A DNA stretch of 64,000 nt. Source: Boswellia sacra (Eukaryota; Streptophyta; Magnoliopsida; Sapindales; Burseraceae). Shown here piece by piece: positions 1 to 10,132 of this stretch. The stretch is taken from NCBI GenBank assembly GCA_013180625.2, contig SNVD02014008.1:1-64000 (forward strand), read 5' to 3'. The notes beneath the pieces were generated by a model, which saw nothing but the letters and a program-made list of their open reading frames with translations, was not told where the DNA came from and ran no database searches. Position numbers and translations under genes: made by a program. Positions within the stretch are counted from its first letter, which is position 1, and every line of letters begins with the position of its first letter.

Positions 1-160
1 AAGTGTATTTCCATTTTTCATGCTTCATGTGGGAGACAAGTGTGTAGGTTTTGTCAAACCCCGCCGAAAGCATATCTCATTTTTTCAAATCTTGGGGCAA
101 TAAATCTGCATCGAGCAACCCCCACCGAAAGTATGTCCCCATTTGTCAAAATTTGAGAGT
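1..160 (+). repeat. Degenerate direct repeats upstream of LOG
   Basis: A short unit containing 'CCGAAAG' followed by a TATGTCCCCAT-like stretch recurs two to three times here. The same unit recurs in 51660-51850 in the other copy, where the outermost units are clearer. It lies just before the TATA-like box of the LOG ORF. Function unknown. Confidence 0.5.
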
Positions 161-170
161 TTTATGGGTG

Positions 171-178
171 TATATATA
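171..178 (+). promoter_or_regulatory. TATA-like box before the element-borne LOG ORF
   Basis: TATATATA lies about 100 bp before the LOG ATG. The same box is at 51633-51640 before the second copy, at the same spacing. An AG that could act as a splice acceptor (CTTGTAG) ends two bases before the ATG in both copies. Either could give a LOG mRNA separate from the genomic RNA. This is an inference from position only. Confidence 0.35.
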
Positions 179-275
179 CATTCTGCATATTTTCATATGT
201 CATTCCATAACCTGTCTTGCAATTGAAAAGCATAATATCTAACGTGTCTTACACAAGATTAGAGCACTTGTAGAA

Positions 276-926
276 ATGGAGAAAACACCAATTCGTCGAT
301 TCCGCACTATATGCGTATTTTGCGGATCGCAATTTGGTAAAGATGGAGAGTTTACCACAACAGCTCTTGATCTTGTTAGGACATTAGCTGCGAGGGGTAT
401 TAATTTGATTTATGGAGGGGGTAGTCTTGGGTTAATGGGGTGTGTGTCCACAGCTGCATCCCTAGGAGGGAGCAAAGTTCTCGGCATTATCCCTAAACCA
501 TTAGCTGTACGAGATATCGTAGGCAACACAATCGGGGAAGAGTTACAGGTCTCTAGTATGCCTGAGCGTATTGCACATATGGTTGTTAAGTCCGATGCAT
601 TTATAGCTTTGCCGGGTGGTTATGGTACATTAGAGGATATATTTCAAATCACCTCTTGGGCACAGCTAAACATCCATCGGAAACCCATTGGTTTGTTAAA
701 TGTTAATAATTTTTTTGATGGTTTGTTGTCCTTTCTTGATCAAGCCGTAGAAAAAAATTTCATCTCACCGTCAGCAAGGCAAATGTTGGTTACAGCTTCA
801 AATGCAGGAGAGTTAATTGACAAACTACAAGAATTCGTCTATTCACCTGATCCAACAATGGCTAGCATAAATTGGTTTGGAGAAGGCAACAAAAGGCGTC
901 AACTGGATTTAACCCTCCATCTGTAA
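276..926 (+). CDS. LOG-type cytokinin riboside 5'-monophosphate phosphoribohydrolase, carried by retrotransposon
   Basis: Enzymes of this family release free-base cytokinins from their nucleotides in one step and are normally cytosolic or nuclear. This 216-aa intronless ORF has the family layout: ICVFCGS at 12-18, IYGGGSLGLMG near 45-55, Arg98 in MPERIAHM, and the PGGYGTLE signature at 113-120, followed by WAQLNIHRKPIGLLN. Length matches plant LOG proteins (about 210-220 aa). Host LOG genes normally have several introns, so capture through an mRNA is likely. Position 121, the catalytic glutamate of PGGxGTxxE, is Asp here, and residue 96 is Pro instead of the usual His, so activity is doubtful although the frame is open. 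It lies inside an Athila-type element, between the pol position and the 3' LTR. Family call is firm; activity is not. Confidence 0.88.
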   Translation: MEKTPIRRFRTICVFCGSQFGKDGEFTTTALDLVRTLAARGINLIYGGGSLGLMGCVSTAASLGGSKVLGIIPKPLAVRDIVGNTIGEELQVSSMPERIAHMVVKSDAFIALPGGYGTLEDIFQITSWAQLNIHRKPIGLLNVNNFFDGLLSFLDQAVEKNFISPSARQMLVTASNAGELIDKLQEFVYSPDPTMASINWFGEGNKRRQLDLTLHL

Positions 927-2081
927 TCTCTATTTGCTGGTTTGCTTCGTTTTTGTTTGCTTTCTTTTTAGTGTGTTTATTTGAGATTTTTCATGTCGTT
1001 TCTTTTAAGCTTTTTCAGGTTATTTCTTTCGTCCCAGGTAATATTTTCTAATCTCGGTTTTTAGAGTGGTGGCTTAAAAAGTTCAAGTTCTCTTGAAACG
1101 CATTCTGGATTTCTTTAATCCATAATGGCTGAATAAGGAGGCTAACTTCTAAACCTTTTAGACCCATTCTAACTGACTTGTTTGTGTTTACTGATTTGTT
1201 GGACTTTATTATTTTCTGAGTAAGTTTAATTTTATGTAATTTCGAGTTGTTGTGTGTTTTTGTCTTTATCAGTTTCGATTCGAAAAAAAAAACATTGTGG
1301 AAAAACCTGAGAATGGCAGAATATGGGGTTTTCTTGACTCTTGAAACGCATTCTCTCTCAATAAATCTGTAGTTTGTTTATTTCATGTTGTTTGAAGTGT
1401 CTTGTTTCTTGTTTTTTTCTTTCATAACAATGGTATATAGGCTGGAAACCTTAAGTCTGCGGGCTACTGGTCCTAAGGATTGTTGAAATATACAATCTTG
1501 ACTCAGGTGTAACAACGCCACGTACCTCTTTTCTTGCATTTTGTGGGTCGATGATAAGATAATGATTGAATTAAGAATAACTCTTGGAAAATGATAAATG
1601 ATGCATGGATCTGTGTGCTTGAAATGTTTATTGGTTTTCGCTTTGCTTTTGATTCCTTGCACAACATTGAGCACTGAGCTATTATCACTGAGTTATTTGT
1701 TTACTTAGAGAAAGTTTATGTAATTTAAATGTTTCTTCAGATTTTAATGAATTCTAGAACTTGTTTGATGGTCACTCGAGGCGAAATCCTAGACTGTGCA
1801 ACATTGGGGAAATGATTTAGGCCATCTTTGGACCGTTTGAGCCTTAATAGCCAACCTTGACAGAAATTGATCCCTAGTTACCCCTTTGAGCCTCTGTAAG
1901 CCTTTTTCTTTGTTAACTCACTAAAAGATTTCCTAACCTCAAATGAATTTGTTCCAAACAGTTTATCCCTTACCTATGAGCATGTAGATCATTCACAATT
2001 AAATTCTGAGCTATGTTCTGGTTTTGGGAAGTTAGAGGAGGTTGGGATGTGTCATGAGCAATGCTAGTGAGTTCTATTATG

Positions 2082-2336
2082 TTTGTAAAAAAAAGAAAAA
2101 AAAGAAAAAAAAAGCAATCTGTACTTATCGTCCACGTTCTTACATCATTGATAAGGACAATGTATTGTTTAAGTGTGGGGGAGTGGAATTGCAGTTAAAA
2201 AAAAAAAGAAAAGAAAGAGTTCTATACCCTTGGGCGTTCTTAAAAAGAATGAAACAACAAAGTGTGGGGGTGTAGTTTCTTTTGCTTTCTAAAAAAAAAA
2301 GAAAAAAGGAAAAAAGAAAAAAGAAAAAAAAAGAGT
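2082..2336. repeat. A-rich simple repeats (A, AAAAG types)
   Basis: Three interrupted blocks of A and AAAG/AAAAAG run through this stretch, separated by polypurine-like motifs. The other copy has the matching T-rich blocks at 49498-49645 and 49719-49745. Confidence 0.8.
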
Positions 2337-2895
2337 TCGAGTGTTCTGAATAAGTTTGGGAGAGTCATTTGATGAATAAGAATGAATTTTTTATGTCATG
2401 GGCTTGAGCTCCACATAATCTTGAATGATTTTATGTGTTTGTGGGTGATTTGAGCCTAATTATTATCCTTTATCATACCTTCACCCAAGCCAAACGTTAC
2501 AAGCTTAATAAAGTCCTACTTGATCCTTGGTGTTGTGCATGTCTACATTAGTGGAGAGTGACTTGAAAAGCAGGCCTATGGAGTTCATTTATACACACAT
2601 CTTCAATATTAAATATGATTCATTTTTATGCATAAACTCATCCGGGTTACAAGTGATTAGGTGAGAATGGCTCTACACACACACACTTGAGGAATTGAAG
2701 TGAAGCGAAACTAATCTTTGAGATAAATTCTTGATCAAGTGCATTATTTTGAAGTTTTCCTTGGGTTATAATTAAGTACAATCTTTGAGGCCTATTTGCA
2801 AGTTGAAGCATTGGTGTGTTTTAATTTTTCTTGATTCTGTTTCGGTTTAGTTTTGTTTCGTATCATTTTAGTTGCTCGAGGACTAGCAAAGTCTA

Positions 2896-2909
2896 AGTGT
2901 GGGGGAATT
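2896..2909 (+). other. Polypurine tract of Athila copy 1
   Basis: AGTGTGGGGGAATT lies immediately before the TGATAGGTGTC start of the LTR. The complete copy has the same tract before its 3' LTR (minus strand, just right of 48923). It would prime plus-strand DNA synthesis. Confidence 0.75.
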
Positions 2910-4319
2910 TGATAGGTGTCTATTTATGTATTACTTTTATATCAATTCGTCCATGTTTCTTTGCTATATTCCTTGGTATTTTTATGTTTTTGTGTGGTTT
3001 TGATGTTTGTAGGAGTTTTGGAGCAACTTGCACAAAAATGGAGTAAAACCCTTCATTTTCACCTCTGCTAGTCAGTGATCTTCTCGGATTTAATTGTATT
3101 GATATACAATGAACCCGATGACATATTATATACCGTTGGAAAGCTCTCGAAGTCTATTTTCTGGAGAAATTTACGGTTTATAAATCCATTCAGTGTACCA
3201 AAAGTTGTAATCAAAACAGTGTGAGATGTATAGAAATATAATTCCACAAGTCACTGTAGCATGTATAATACGGGGCACTGTAGCAATTCACTGTAGCAGA
3301 GTATTTAAACACATTTTAGGGTTTTATTTTGATAACTTGAAGAGGGGAGAACGTGGTGGAGGCTTCAGCTCTGGAATTCTTTCATCTCTTGGAGTTCTTG
3401 AAGGAGAAAGGAAGCTTGGAAAGAGGAAGAACTACAATCCAAAGAGAATTACATCAAATTTGCTAAGTTTTTCCCTTCCCTTTCATTTTCTGGAATGTCT
3501 CCATGTTGTATTGTATTTACCACGTTCTTAAACATGTGTAACTGAATCTGAATTGGTTGAGGGTGATTTCAAAGCCCCTGATATGGTTTTTGTAAGTTGA
3601 TTGTGCAAGAAGTTGTTATCCAATTCTCTAATTGAAGTTGCTTGTATTTTCCTATATCTAATGCTTATGATTGCTTGCTGATTGTATTTGAATGGCCAAC
3701 TGAATATAATCTGGTTGTTGTCTATTGCTAGACTAGAAATCTTGATCCGTAATTGTCTTGAATTTCTAATCCTTAGTAGCAAAATTGTGATCAGAGATTG
3801 CAATTGGAGAATACAACCTAAGTTAAATAATCCGAGCTTGTGTGTTTATTGCTTAGATCAACCTATCTTTCTTATCGTAATGCATCCATTGAATTAAATT
3901 TAGAGAGCTTGTTCTAGGTTGTTTAATGGATAGAGATTAAATAAAGAGCCTGTTTTATTTAACAACAAAGTAAGGAAAGATTGGGATAACAGAGCTTGTT
4001 GTTATCTACGGTTGATAATTTCAATGGTGTAATTGGATGACAATTCTACAATTAATTCGCAAATCCATATCTTGTGGTAGAGAAGGATCCCTTAACCAGG
4101 TTTCTCTCATTGATTTTTCACTCCATTTTACTTTGCGTTGTGTTATTCTTTATTTGCATTAATATTTCAATTAGTTAATCCATCAACAAAACCCCCCATT
4201 TATTCTGTTTTTGCTTTCGAATAACAAATTTAATTAGAATCAATCCTCGTGGGAACGATATCTTACTTATCACTTTATTACTTGTGCGACTAGTATACTT
4301 GCTAGTTTCGAACGCATCA
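2910..4319 (+). repeat. 3' LTR of Athila copy 1
   Basis: 1410 bp, starting TGATAGGTG and ending GAACGCATCA. It aligns with the LTRs at 47497-48923 and 58503-59900 (both minus). A TATTTAAAC box near 3301 is a candidate core promoter. CTGTAGCA-type short repeats lie just upstream of it. A 71-aa frame at 3682-3897 recurs in all three LTRs and is regarded as chance. Confidence 0.88.
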
Positions 4320-4329
4320 CAGCTTCCGC

Positions 4330-5002
4330 ACTTGGCGGTTCCTTGGGCCATAACGAAGTGGGTGGACCTCTGGAGTGGCTAGAATGGACAACTTCTTCTA
4401 AAGCCAAATTTGAAAAATAAGGTATGCAATGTTAAAAAAAAAAGGGAAATGATGATGATATTACTTGAAAGAGAAGTAGACTACCCAAGAACTTGGGATG
4501 TACACTAGATTTCACCCGATCTGAGCCAATCACTATCTCTGCTAACATCGGGGGCACCAATGTAAAATCAGAGCGCATCCAAGGAATCAGACTCACAAAA
4601 AGAGGGTCACCATAATCGTCTACTGATACCAGTAGAAACAGAGAAAGAAGACAAAATTGCAAAGTGCAAAACTATGAGATAGATGTCACATGGAATGCAG
4701 AAAAAGTCTTCCAAAATAGGACCATTAGGAGGTGGCAAAATGATATTATCAGTAGTAGAAGGAGGTATTCCCGGAATAGCATTGAACTCCTCATATAGGC
4801 AACAAAGCTCTTGCTCATTAAAATGAGAGACAATATCGAAAACATTCCAAAAATCTATAGCTACCCTAAGAAAGGGGATGTTGAGCTTTATTTGATGAAC
4901 AAACCTCAAGCTAAAGAGACCACTCGATTCCAACTGGCATCGTTCTACATCCTTCAAAGGCTTTAAGAGAGATTGAAGCAGTTGATGGGTGGCCTCACTC
5001 AT
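4330..5002 (-). pseudogene. DUF7745-like (plant mobile-domain related) remnant, copy 1
   Basis: The minus strand gives a 131-aa frame starting MSEATHQLL, continued in another frame from about 4662 to 4432. The diagnostic part is a FW-x-HFNEQELCCLYEEFNAI stretch, corresponding to the FWD...HFN..EL.PLYEEFSAI core of this family. After the shift, a stretch resembling FCLL..L and VPPMLAE follows. At least one frameshift and a poly-T/intron-like interruption break it. Related broken copies lie at 17091-17990 (+) and 24060-24940 (-). The family assignment is from memory of its consensus. The sequence sits antisense in a Tat-type element. Confidence 0.55.
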
Positions 5003-6669
5003 GATGGATGGTATGATAAGGAAGGTAGAAGGGTAATGCCCTTATATAAGGAAGAAAGAGGTCCTCCAAATCATGAAAATTCGATATAGGACTGTTACTA
5101 CAGGCGCACACCTACAATAGAGGCTCAGTACCTCTATGATATAGAATTGAGGCATGGACTTCTTTGTTGTTGTGATTTTTTATTAAGAAATGGTTTTTCC
5201 CACTTGACATTTGACTTTGACCCTCAAGTAGAAGAATTTTATAAGGTCATAATTGGTAGGACTATGGTGATTTAAGACATAAAAGGAATAAGGCATAATG
5301 TAAAACAACACATTCACATTCATGAAAAGAAAAGGAAGAAACAACATCATCCATAACAATAATAAGTTATCAAAATCATAAATATCCATGATAAATGGAT
5401 CATCCTGAATAATGATCAGAAAACAACCAAAAAAGGCAAAAATGTCCAAAAGTGAGATACAAGGAAATTAGAAAGAGGTCTTATGTCCGAAAGTTTTGTT
5501 AGTATTATCCTCATCAAAATCAGAGTTCTCTTCTTCTCTCTCGTGGTCATTGGCTACATAGAAAGGAGTCGCACTACTAGAAGTGCCCACGGGCTGAGAA
5601 GGCTAAACATCTATCATGGGAAAAGGCTCGATGTCAGTAAAAGTACTAGCTGGATGAGAAAAACTAGCTCCCAATATTCTCTCCCCACCTAAGGAGCTAG
5701 TGCCACTCTTGGGACCCGTCCTAGCTGACAAAGTCGCTTCTAAGTAGCTCACTCAATCTTAGAGGTCCCTGTTCTGCTCTTAAAAGGCCTCGTTGGCCTG
5801 AACGGCCCTCTAACCCAAGCAAACAAAAGAGTTAGGATATAGAAAGTAAATCATGCATGCATAAATCATAATAAGCTAAGATTCTTACTTGGTACTACTC
5901 TGCCTCATCCCTATGAACTTGCATAAGTATTTTGCATTTTGTTAGAAGGTCGAATGGGTATAGGTCAAAGAATCAAAGGAAAGAGAAGAAACTTAAGTGA
6001 GTGGTGCTAGCCGATGAGAAAGGAAATTGTGAACTCCTGTCGACTAGTAGCACCCAAAAAACAAAAGCTCAGAATAGTGTATTAATATTCACCATAACAA
6101 ATGGTGTATGCTAGAGATGGTTAATCATGATGGTAGGAGAAGGGGTAGTGGTCCCTTCTAAGTCAGTGGGAGGAGAAGCACCGCGACGCCTTTTCCCTCA
6201 ACTCAACGAAAGGTCCAGATGAGGACGACCATGAGGAATCGGTGAAGGTTAGAGGATTCTGACCATGAAGCTGGCGAGAGCCGATGTCTCTACATCTCTA
6301 TGGCTCAAGCAAAATGTCTTAGGCCCACTTTGAGTAGGATCACACATTCACGGGGAATGGGATGTCATCTACATGGGTCTATAACAAGAAAATCAAAAAT
6401 CCTCCTCCCTCAACGCATACATATCAACCATCTTGAGATGGAGGAGAAGGAATCCTACAGTGGGCCAGTCCCCTTACCTAGTCACATACATGCTCCCCTA
6501 AATACCACATATGGGCCTTCAAGCCTACCATCAATATCTAAAAGAAGCTAAGGCATTGTTCCTGCTTCATGGCAAGGGTCTACTGGTTATGCCCTTGATG
6601 GCTCAGAGTTCAATTGAAGAAAAAATAAAATATGTAAGTTTTCTTTCCAAAACTTGAATTCAAAGGATG
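5003..6669 (-). other. Degenerate coding-like DNA between the two antisense remnants
   Basis: No intact frame. On the minus strand at about 5830-5460, a broken frame reads through Ser/Thr-rich sequence into an acidic tail (around EREEENSDFDEDN). This resembles the disordered C-terminal part of mobile-domain proteins. The rest shows only short broken frames on both strands. Confidence 0.35.
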
Positions 6670-7600
6670 CTAACACTATTTCTCTTACCATGTCACGAAT
6701 GAGGGCAAAGAGTGTTCTTGAACATATTATACAAGAAAGGCTCATCGAACCTCCTACATCTGTAAGACCAGCTCAGGGCTCGAGGGTAACCCTGTGCAGG
6801 CTCTATGATCCATGAGGGAAGGTATGATGCTCACAAGCCCACATTGTCAAAAGAGGGAGGAATGTAAGAATCATAAATTTGAATCAAGGAAAATAATGAA
6901 TGAAAGATAGGATAGAGGGATACCTTAAGAAGGAAAGAGAAACCACCGATAGTTTGTTGTCGGCGATAGTCCATGTCGAGGTGGTAGTAAAGATGTGCTA
7001 AGGATGGACAACCCTAATCAAAATATCAAGCCATATCAAGGTCCCTAAGGACATAAAGGACGGCCAAATCCCTATTATTAGATGTGTTCACTAATAATGT
7101 CGTACTGAAGAGGTAGAAGATGAATCTGTGAGCACACTGCTCAACTTGCTTGTTAGTCTCAAGCTCATGACCCTCTTAATACTCCCAGATGGGCGCATGA
7201 GGCACTCTATTGGGGCCATCATAAGGAGGAGGGGAACCTAGAAGCCTCTGTAGCCATCAACTTAGGGCATCTACAAGAAATCACATAAATGGTTGTCAAA
7301 GGGAACTGGATCTCTAGAAAATGAAATATTGACTAGAGTTGTCAAATCTATGTGATCGTCATCTCCCCGAAAGTCAAGTGAAAAGTGTGGGTGATGTCCG
7401 TCCACTGGTCCACTAAGACCCCCGAAAGTCAAGCGGTCAGTGTGTCTCTACTGCACGGGCAAGACCTCGATGCAACAGTCAAACCCAACATCTAAAATAT
7501 GCCTCTGGAGCAGGCCTTTGAAAATAGTATCATACCACACCCGGTCATAGGAGTAAAAGCCTCTGAGCTTATGCATATTCTCTACCTGAAAGAAGAAAAG
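6670..7600 (-). pseudogene. Plant mobile domain (PMD, aminotransferase-like) pseudogene
   Basis: Translating the minus strand gives the PMD landmarks in order: MHKLRGFYSYDRV (7575 downward), WTDITHTFHLTFGEMTIT near 7410-7350, a QVEQCAHRFIFYLFSTTLL segment near 7140, YVLRDLD, then SLAHLYYHLD..IGGFSFLL near 6990-6930 and PRALSWSYRCRRF near 6770. Many in-frame stops and shifts interrupt it, so it is dead. PMD proteins (MAIN/MAIL1 family) act in plant gene and transposon silencing. The domain also occurs in Mutator-like and gypsy elements, which fits its antisense position here. Confidence 0.7.
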
Positions 7601-7679
7601 GGCAAAAAAGGGGTTAGTAAAGTAGAAAAAGGATCGAATTACAAAGAAAGGAAACTAGGGTATACAGGCAAGCCCCTGT

Positions 7680-8365
7680 AATAAAGGGCACAATCCTCTA
7701 AGGGAAGGAAGCCTAAAGATGCATGCCTCTAATGGGAAAAACCTAAAGGCGCAGCCACTTGCAAAAACCCTAAACTACACTACTCCTCTACCCAATAAAA
7801 CCTTAAAGGCACCAACAATTGACCTAAAGGCACGTGCCTCTAATAGCTGAACCCTAACGGCATGTGCCTTTGCAAAGACAACCGTAAACTTAAGGGCACG
7901 TGCCTCTAACTACCTACAGGTGCTAAGGCCACCTATAGGTGCACGCCTCTAACAGTAGGGGCGCCTAGATTGCAAAATACCAAAACAACCCAAAACCTAG
8001 CAAAACTTGCCAAAACACTTAGAAAACACTAAAAAAAAAAAAAGAAAATGAGACTTACCTGGGAGAAGTCATGGTCGTCGATGTCTTGTCGGATTCCAAT
8101 GTCATCACCGATCAGACCTTCAGTGAAAGTGGAATGGATAACCAGAGCGTAGGGGTGGGGTCGATGTCCACTGGAAAGCTTGCCATGGTCAAAGAAGGCC
8201 ATAAATGTTAAAGAAATCGGAGAAGAGTTGGAGAGAAATCAAAGATATGTGTCATGTGACCGGAGTAAAAAATAAAAGTTTGTTCATATACTAGTTCGCA
8301 TGCTACAGGCCTACACTGGTCCGTATAGGCACGCTCTACAACTAGAGGCGCACACCTATAGGTTT
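7680..8365. repeat. Interspersed short repeats of a GGCACGTGCCTCTAA-type motif
   Basis: Variants of 'AGGCACGTGCCTCTAA' and 'TATAGGTGCACGCCTCTA' recur at irregular spacing from 7710 to 7965 and at 8290-8365. Isolated copies occur near 5100 and at 10310-10410. The motif is partly palindromic. No coding potential. Confidence 0.6.
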
Positions 8366-8399
8366 TAATTTTTATTTTTTGAGGAAATTTGTAATATAA

Positions 8400-10020
8400 T
8401 TTTGCAGGCCCCCGTAAAGGATCTAAAGTTTTCAAGACCCCAGAAAGTGCAAAATCACATCAAGACCCCCTCAAAAATGGAAAATCGTACCGACCCCCTC
8501 AAAATTATTGTATCATTCAAGATCCCTAAAACATGCAAAATCACTTAAGTACCCCAAAAAGTGTAGAATTACACAACACCCCCACAAAAATACAAAATGT
8601 TTCAATACCCCTTGAAGTTACAAAATCACATTAGTACCACCCCAAAGAGTTGAAAAGTTGCACCTATGCCTCCCGAAGAAGGAAAATGATGGCAAGAATC
8701 CCTAGTGGGCGAAAAATTACCATAAAAATCCCTAGCAGACATTAATCACAATAGAATCCCCAGTAAACTCATATTTAGAGCTTAGAAATTTGTATTCCAA
8801 TCCCTAGTATGTATAATTACATTCAAAACACCTGGAACCTACACAATCACATTCGAATCTAGAATACCAAAAAATTATAGAATCGCAACCAAACGCCTTG
8901 ACTGCACGAAATTGACCTAGAACCCCAAAGAGTGCAAAACTTCACTAAAAATCCCCAACGGATACACATTCATATTCAAAAGCCCTTTGAGTGTGGAATT
9001 GCACTCAAAATCCCTCATGAACATAAAAATCTCTTAAAAACCCCCCATGGAATATCAAAAGAACGTGGAGCTATATCTAGATCCCTAATGGCATATAGTT
9101 TGAATCCCCATAGAGCATAAACCAATAAAGTGCAAGACAGACCTTTAGAGAGTATAGAGCTATATCAAAATTCCCAGGGAGTAGGGAACCGCTAGAGGTC
9201 CTGACATAATTTAAAAGTTCAATGAGCTTACTTCAAGAATGCGAATCGCATTAGCACCCTTATGAAGTGCAAGACAGACTTTCAGAGAGTGTAGAACTGC
9301 ATCAAAAATCTTTTTAGTGTGGAATGACATGGAGATGTCTTCAGAGAGTGTGGAATCACACCGGAGACTTTTAGAGAGTGCAAAACTGCATCAAAAATCC
9401 TTTTAGCGTGAAATCACGTGGAGGTGTCTTTAGAGAGTATAAAATAACATCTGAGACTTTCAAAAAGTGAGAAATTGGACAAAAAATCCTTTTAGAGTGG
9501 AATCAAGCAGAGGTGTCTTTAGAGAGTGTGGAATTACATCAAAGACTTTCAGAGTGCAAAATTGCACCAAAAATCCTGTTAGTGTGGAATTGCACGAAGA
9601 TATCTTCAGAGAGTGTGGAATCACACCGTACACTTTCAAATAGTGTGAAATTTCACCAAAAATCCTTTTAGAGTGGAATCACATGGAGATGCCTTCACAG
9701 AGTGTGGAATCACATAGAGTGCAGAATTGCACCGAAATCCTTTTAGCGTGGAATCGCACGTAAGTGTTAGTTTGGAATCACACCAGAGACTTTTAGAGAC
9801 TGCAAAACTGCACCAGAAATCTTTTTAGTGTGGAATCATGCAGAGTTGTCTTCAAAGAGTGTGGAATCACACCAAAGACTTTTAGAGAGTGCGAAATGGC
9901 ACCAAAATCCTCGAGCATGGAATTGCGTTGAGGTCCTCAACAAAATTTACGATTTTAACAAGCCTAAAGAGTGCAAAGTAGCACCACAAATAGCAGGCGA
10001 TATAATGTCACCTAAAAAAC
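8400..10020. repeat. Tandem-repeat array, degenerate 30-40 bp units passing into about 85-bp units
   Basis: From about 8400 to 8930 the units read like 'CCCC..AAAGTGCAAAATCACATCAAGA'. From about 9230 to 9910 a longer unit of about 85 bp recurs, with AATCCTTTTAG starting near 9311, 9397, 9486, 9571, 9661, 9737 and 9818. Each long unit holds about three GAGTGTGGAATCACAC-like subunits, which suggests a higher-order repeat. It lies in the 3' region of Tat element B. Confidence 0.8.
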
Positions 10021-10132
10021 AATAGAATCCTAATGGAATTTAGACATCAGACTTGGAGCAGGAAACTTTAAAGTACAGTATACTTTGTTTGATATTTATG
10101 TTCCACAAACTTTTTCAAAGTAGTGGGCAAAT

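Larger units (their letters stand above)
927..2909 (+). other. Non-coding 3' region of Athila copy 1 with polypurine-like motifs
   Basis: No convincing gene. The stretch matches 48924-50886 (reverse complement) throughout. It holds A-rich simple repeats and several copies of a motif like AAGTGTGGGGGAGT, near 2171, 2260 and 2895. Only the last sits directly before the LTR and would be the working polypurine tract. A 98-aa reading frame on the minus strand (1378-1674) is kept in both copies, but the DNA is nearly identical, so this is weak evidence for coding. Confidence 0.6.
1..4319 (+). mobile_element. Athila-lineage LTR retrotransposon, 3' half (copy 1), carrying a LOG ORF
   Basis: The segment is collinear with the reverse complement of about 47497-51810, the 3' part of the complete element further right. 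Seen in order: leader with degenerate repeats, LOG-like ORF, about 2 kb of non-coding DNA, polypurine tract and 3' LTR ending in TG...CA. gag-pol and the 5' LTR would lie before base 1, so integrity and target-site duplication cannot be judged. Athila assignment comes from the complete copy (tRNA-Asp PBS, gag-pol type, no chromodomain). Confidence 0.85.
4320..10132 (+). mobile_element. Tat-lineage gypsy element B, 3' internal part with antisense extra ORFs and tandem repeats
   Basis: This stretch ends in a degenerate purine tract (near 10115-10128) directly before an LTR start that resembles the one at 26262, so it reads as the 3' internal region of a plus-oriented element. It contains DUF7745-like and plant-mobile-domain remnants on the minus strand and long tandem-repeat arrays. 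Antisense extra ORFs and satellite-like repeats in the 3' untranslated region are known for Tat/Ogre-type elements. gag-pol is absent: the left side is cut by the Athila insertion. Confidence 0.6.

Noticed and set aside
1378..1674. 98-aa minus-strand frame kept at 50155-50451
   Set aside because: The two copies are nearly identical DNA, so conservation of the frame carries little weight. No motif, and antisense to the element.
3682..3897. 71-aa frame repeated at 47918-48133 and 58896-59111
   Set aside because: All three lie at the same place in Athila LTRs. The frame follows from LTR similarity, with no sign of coding.
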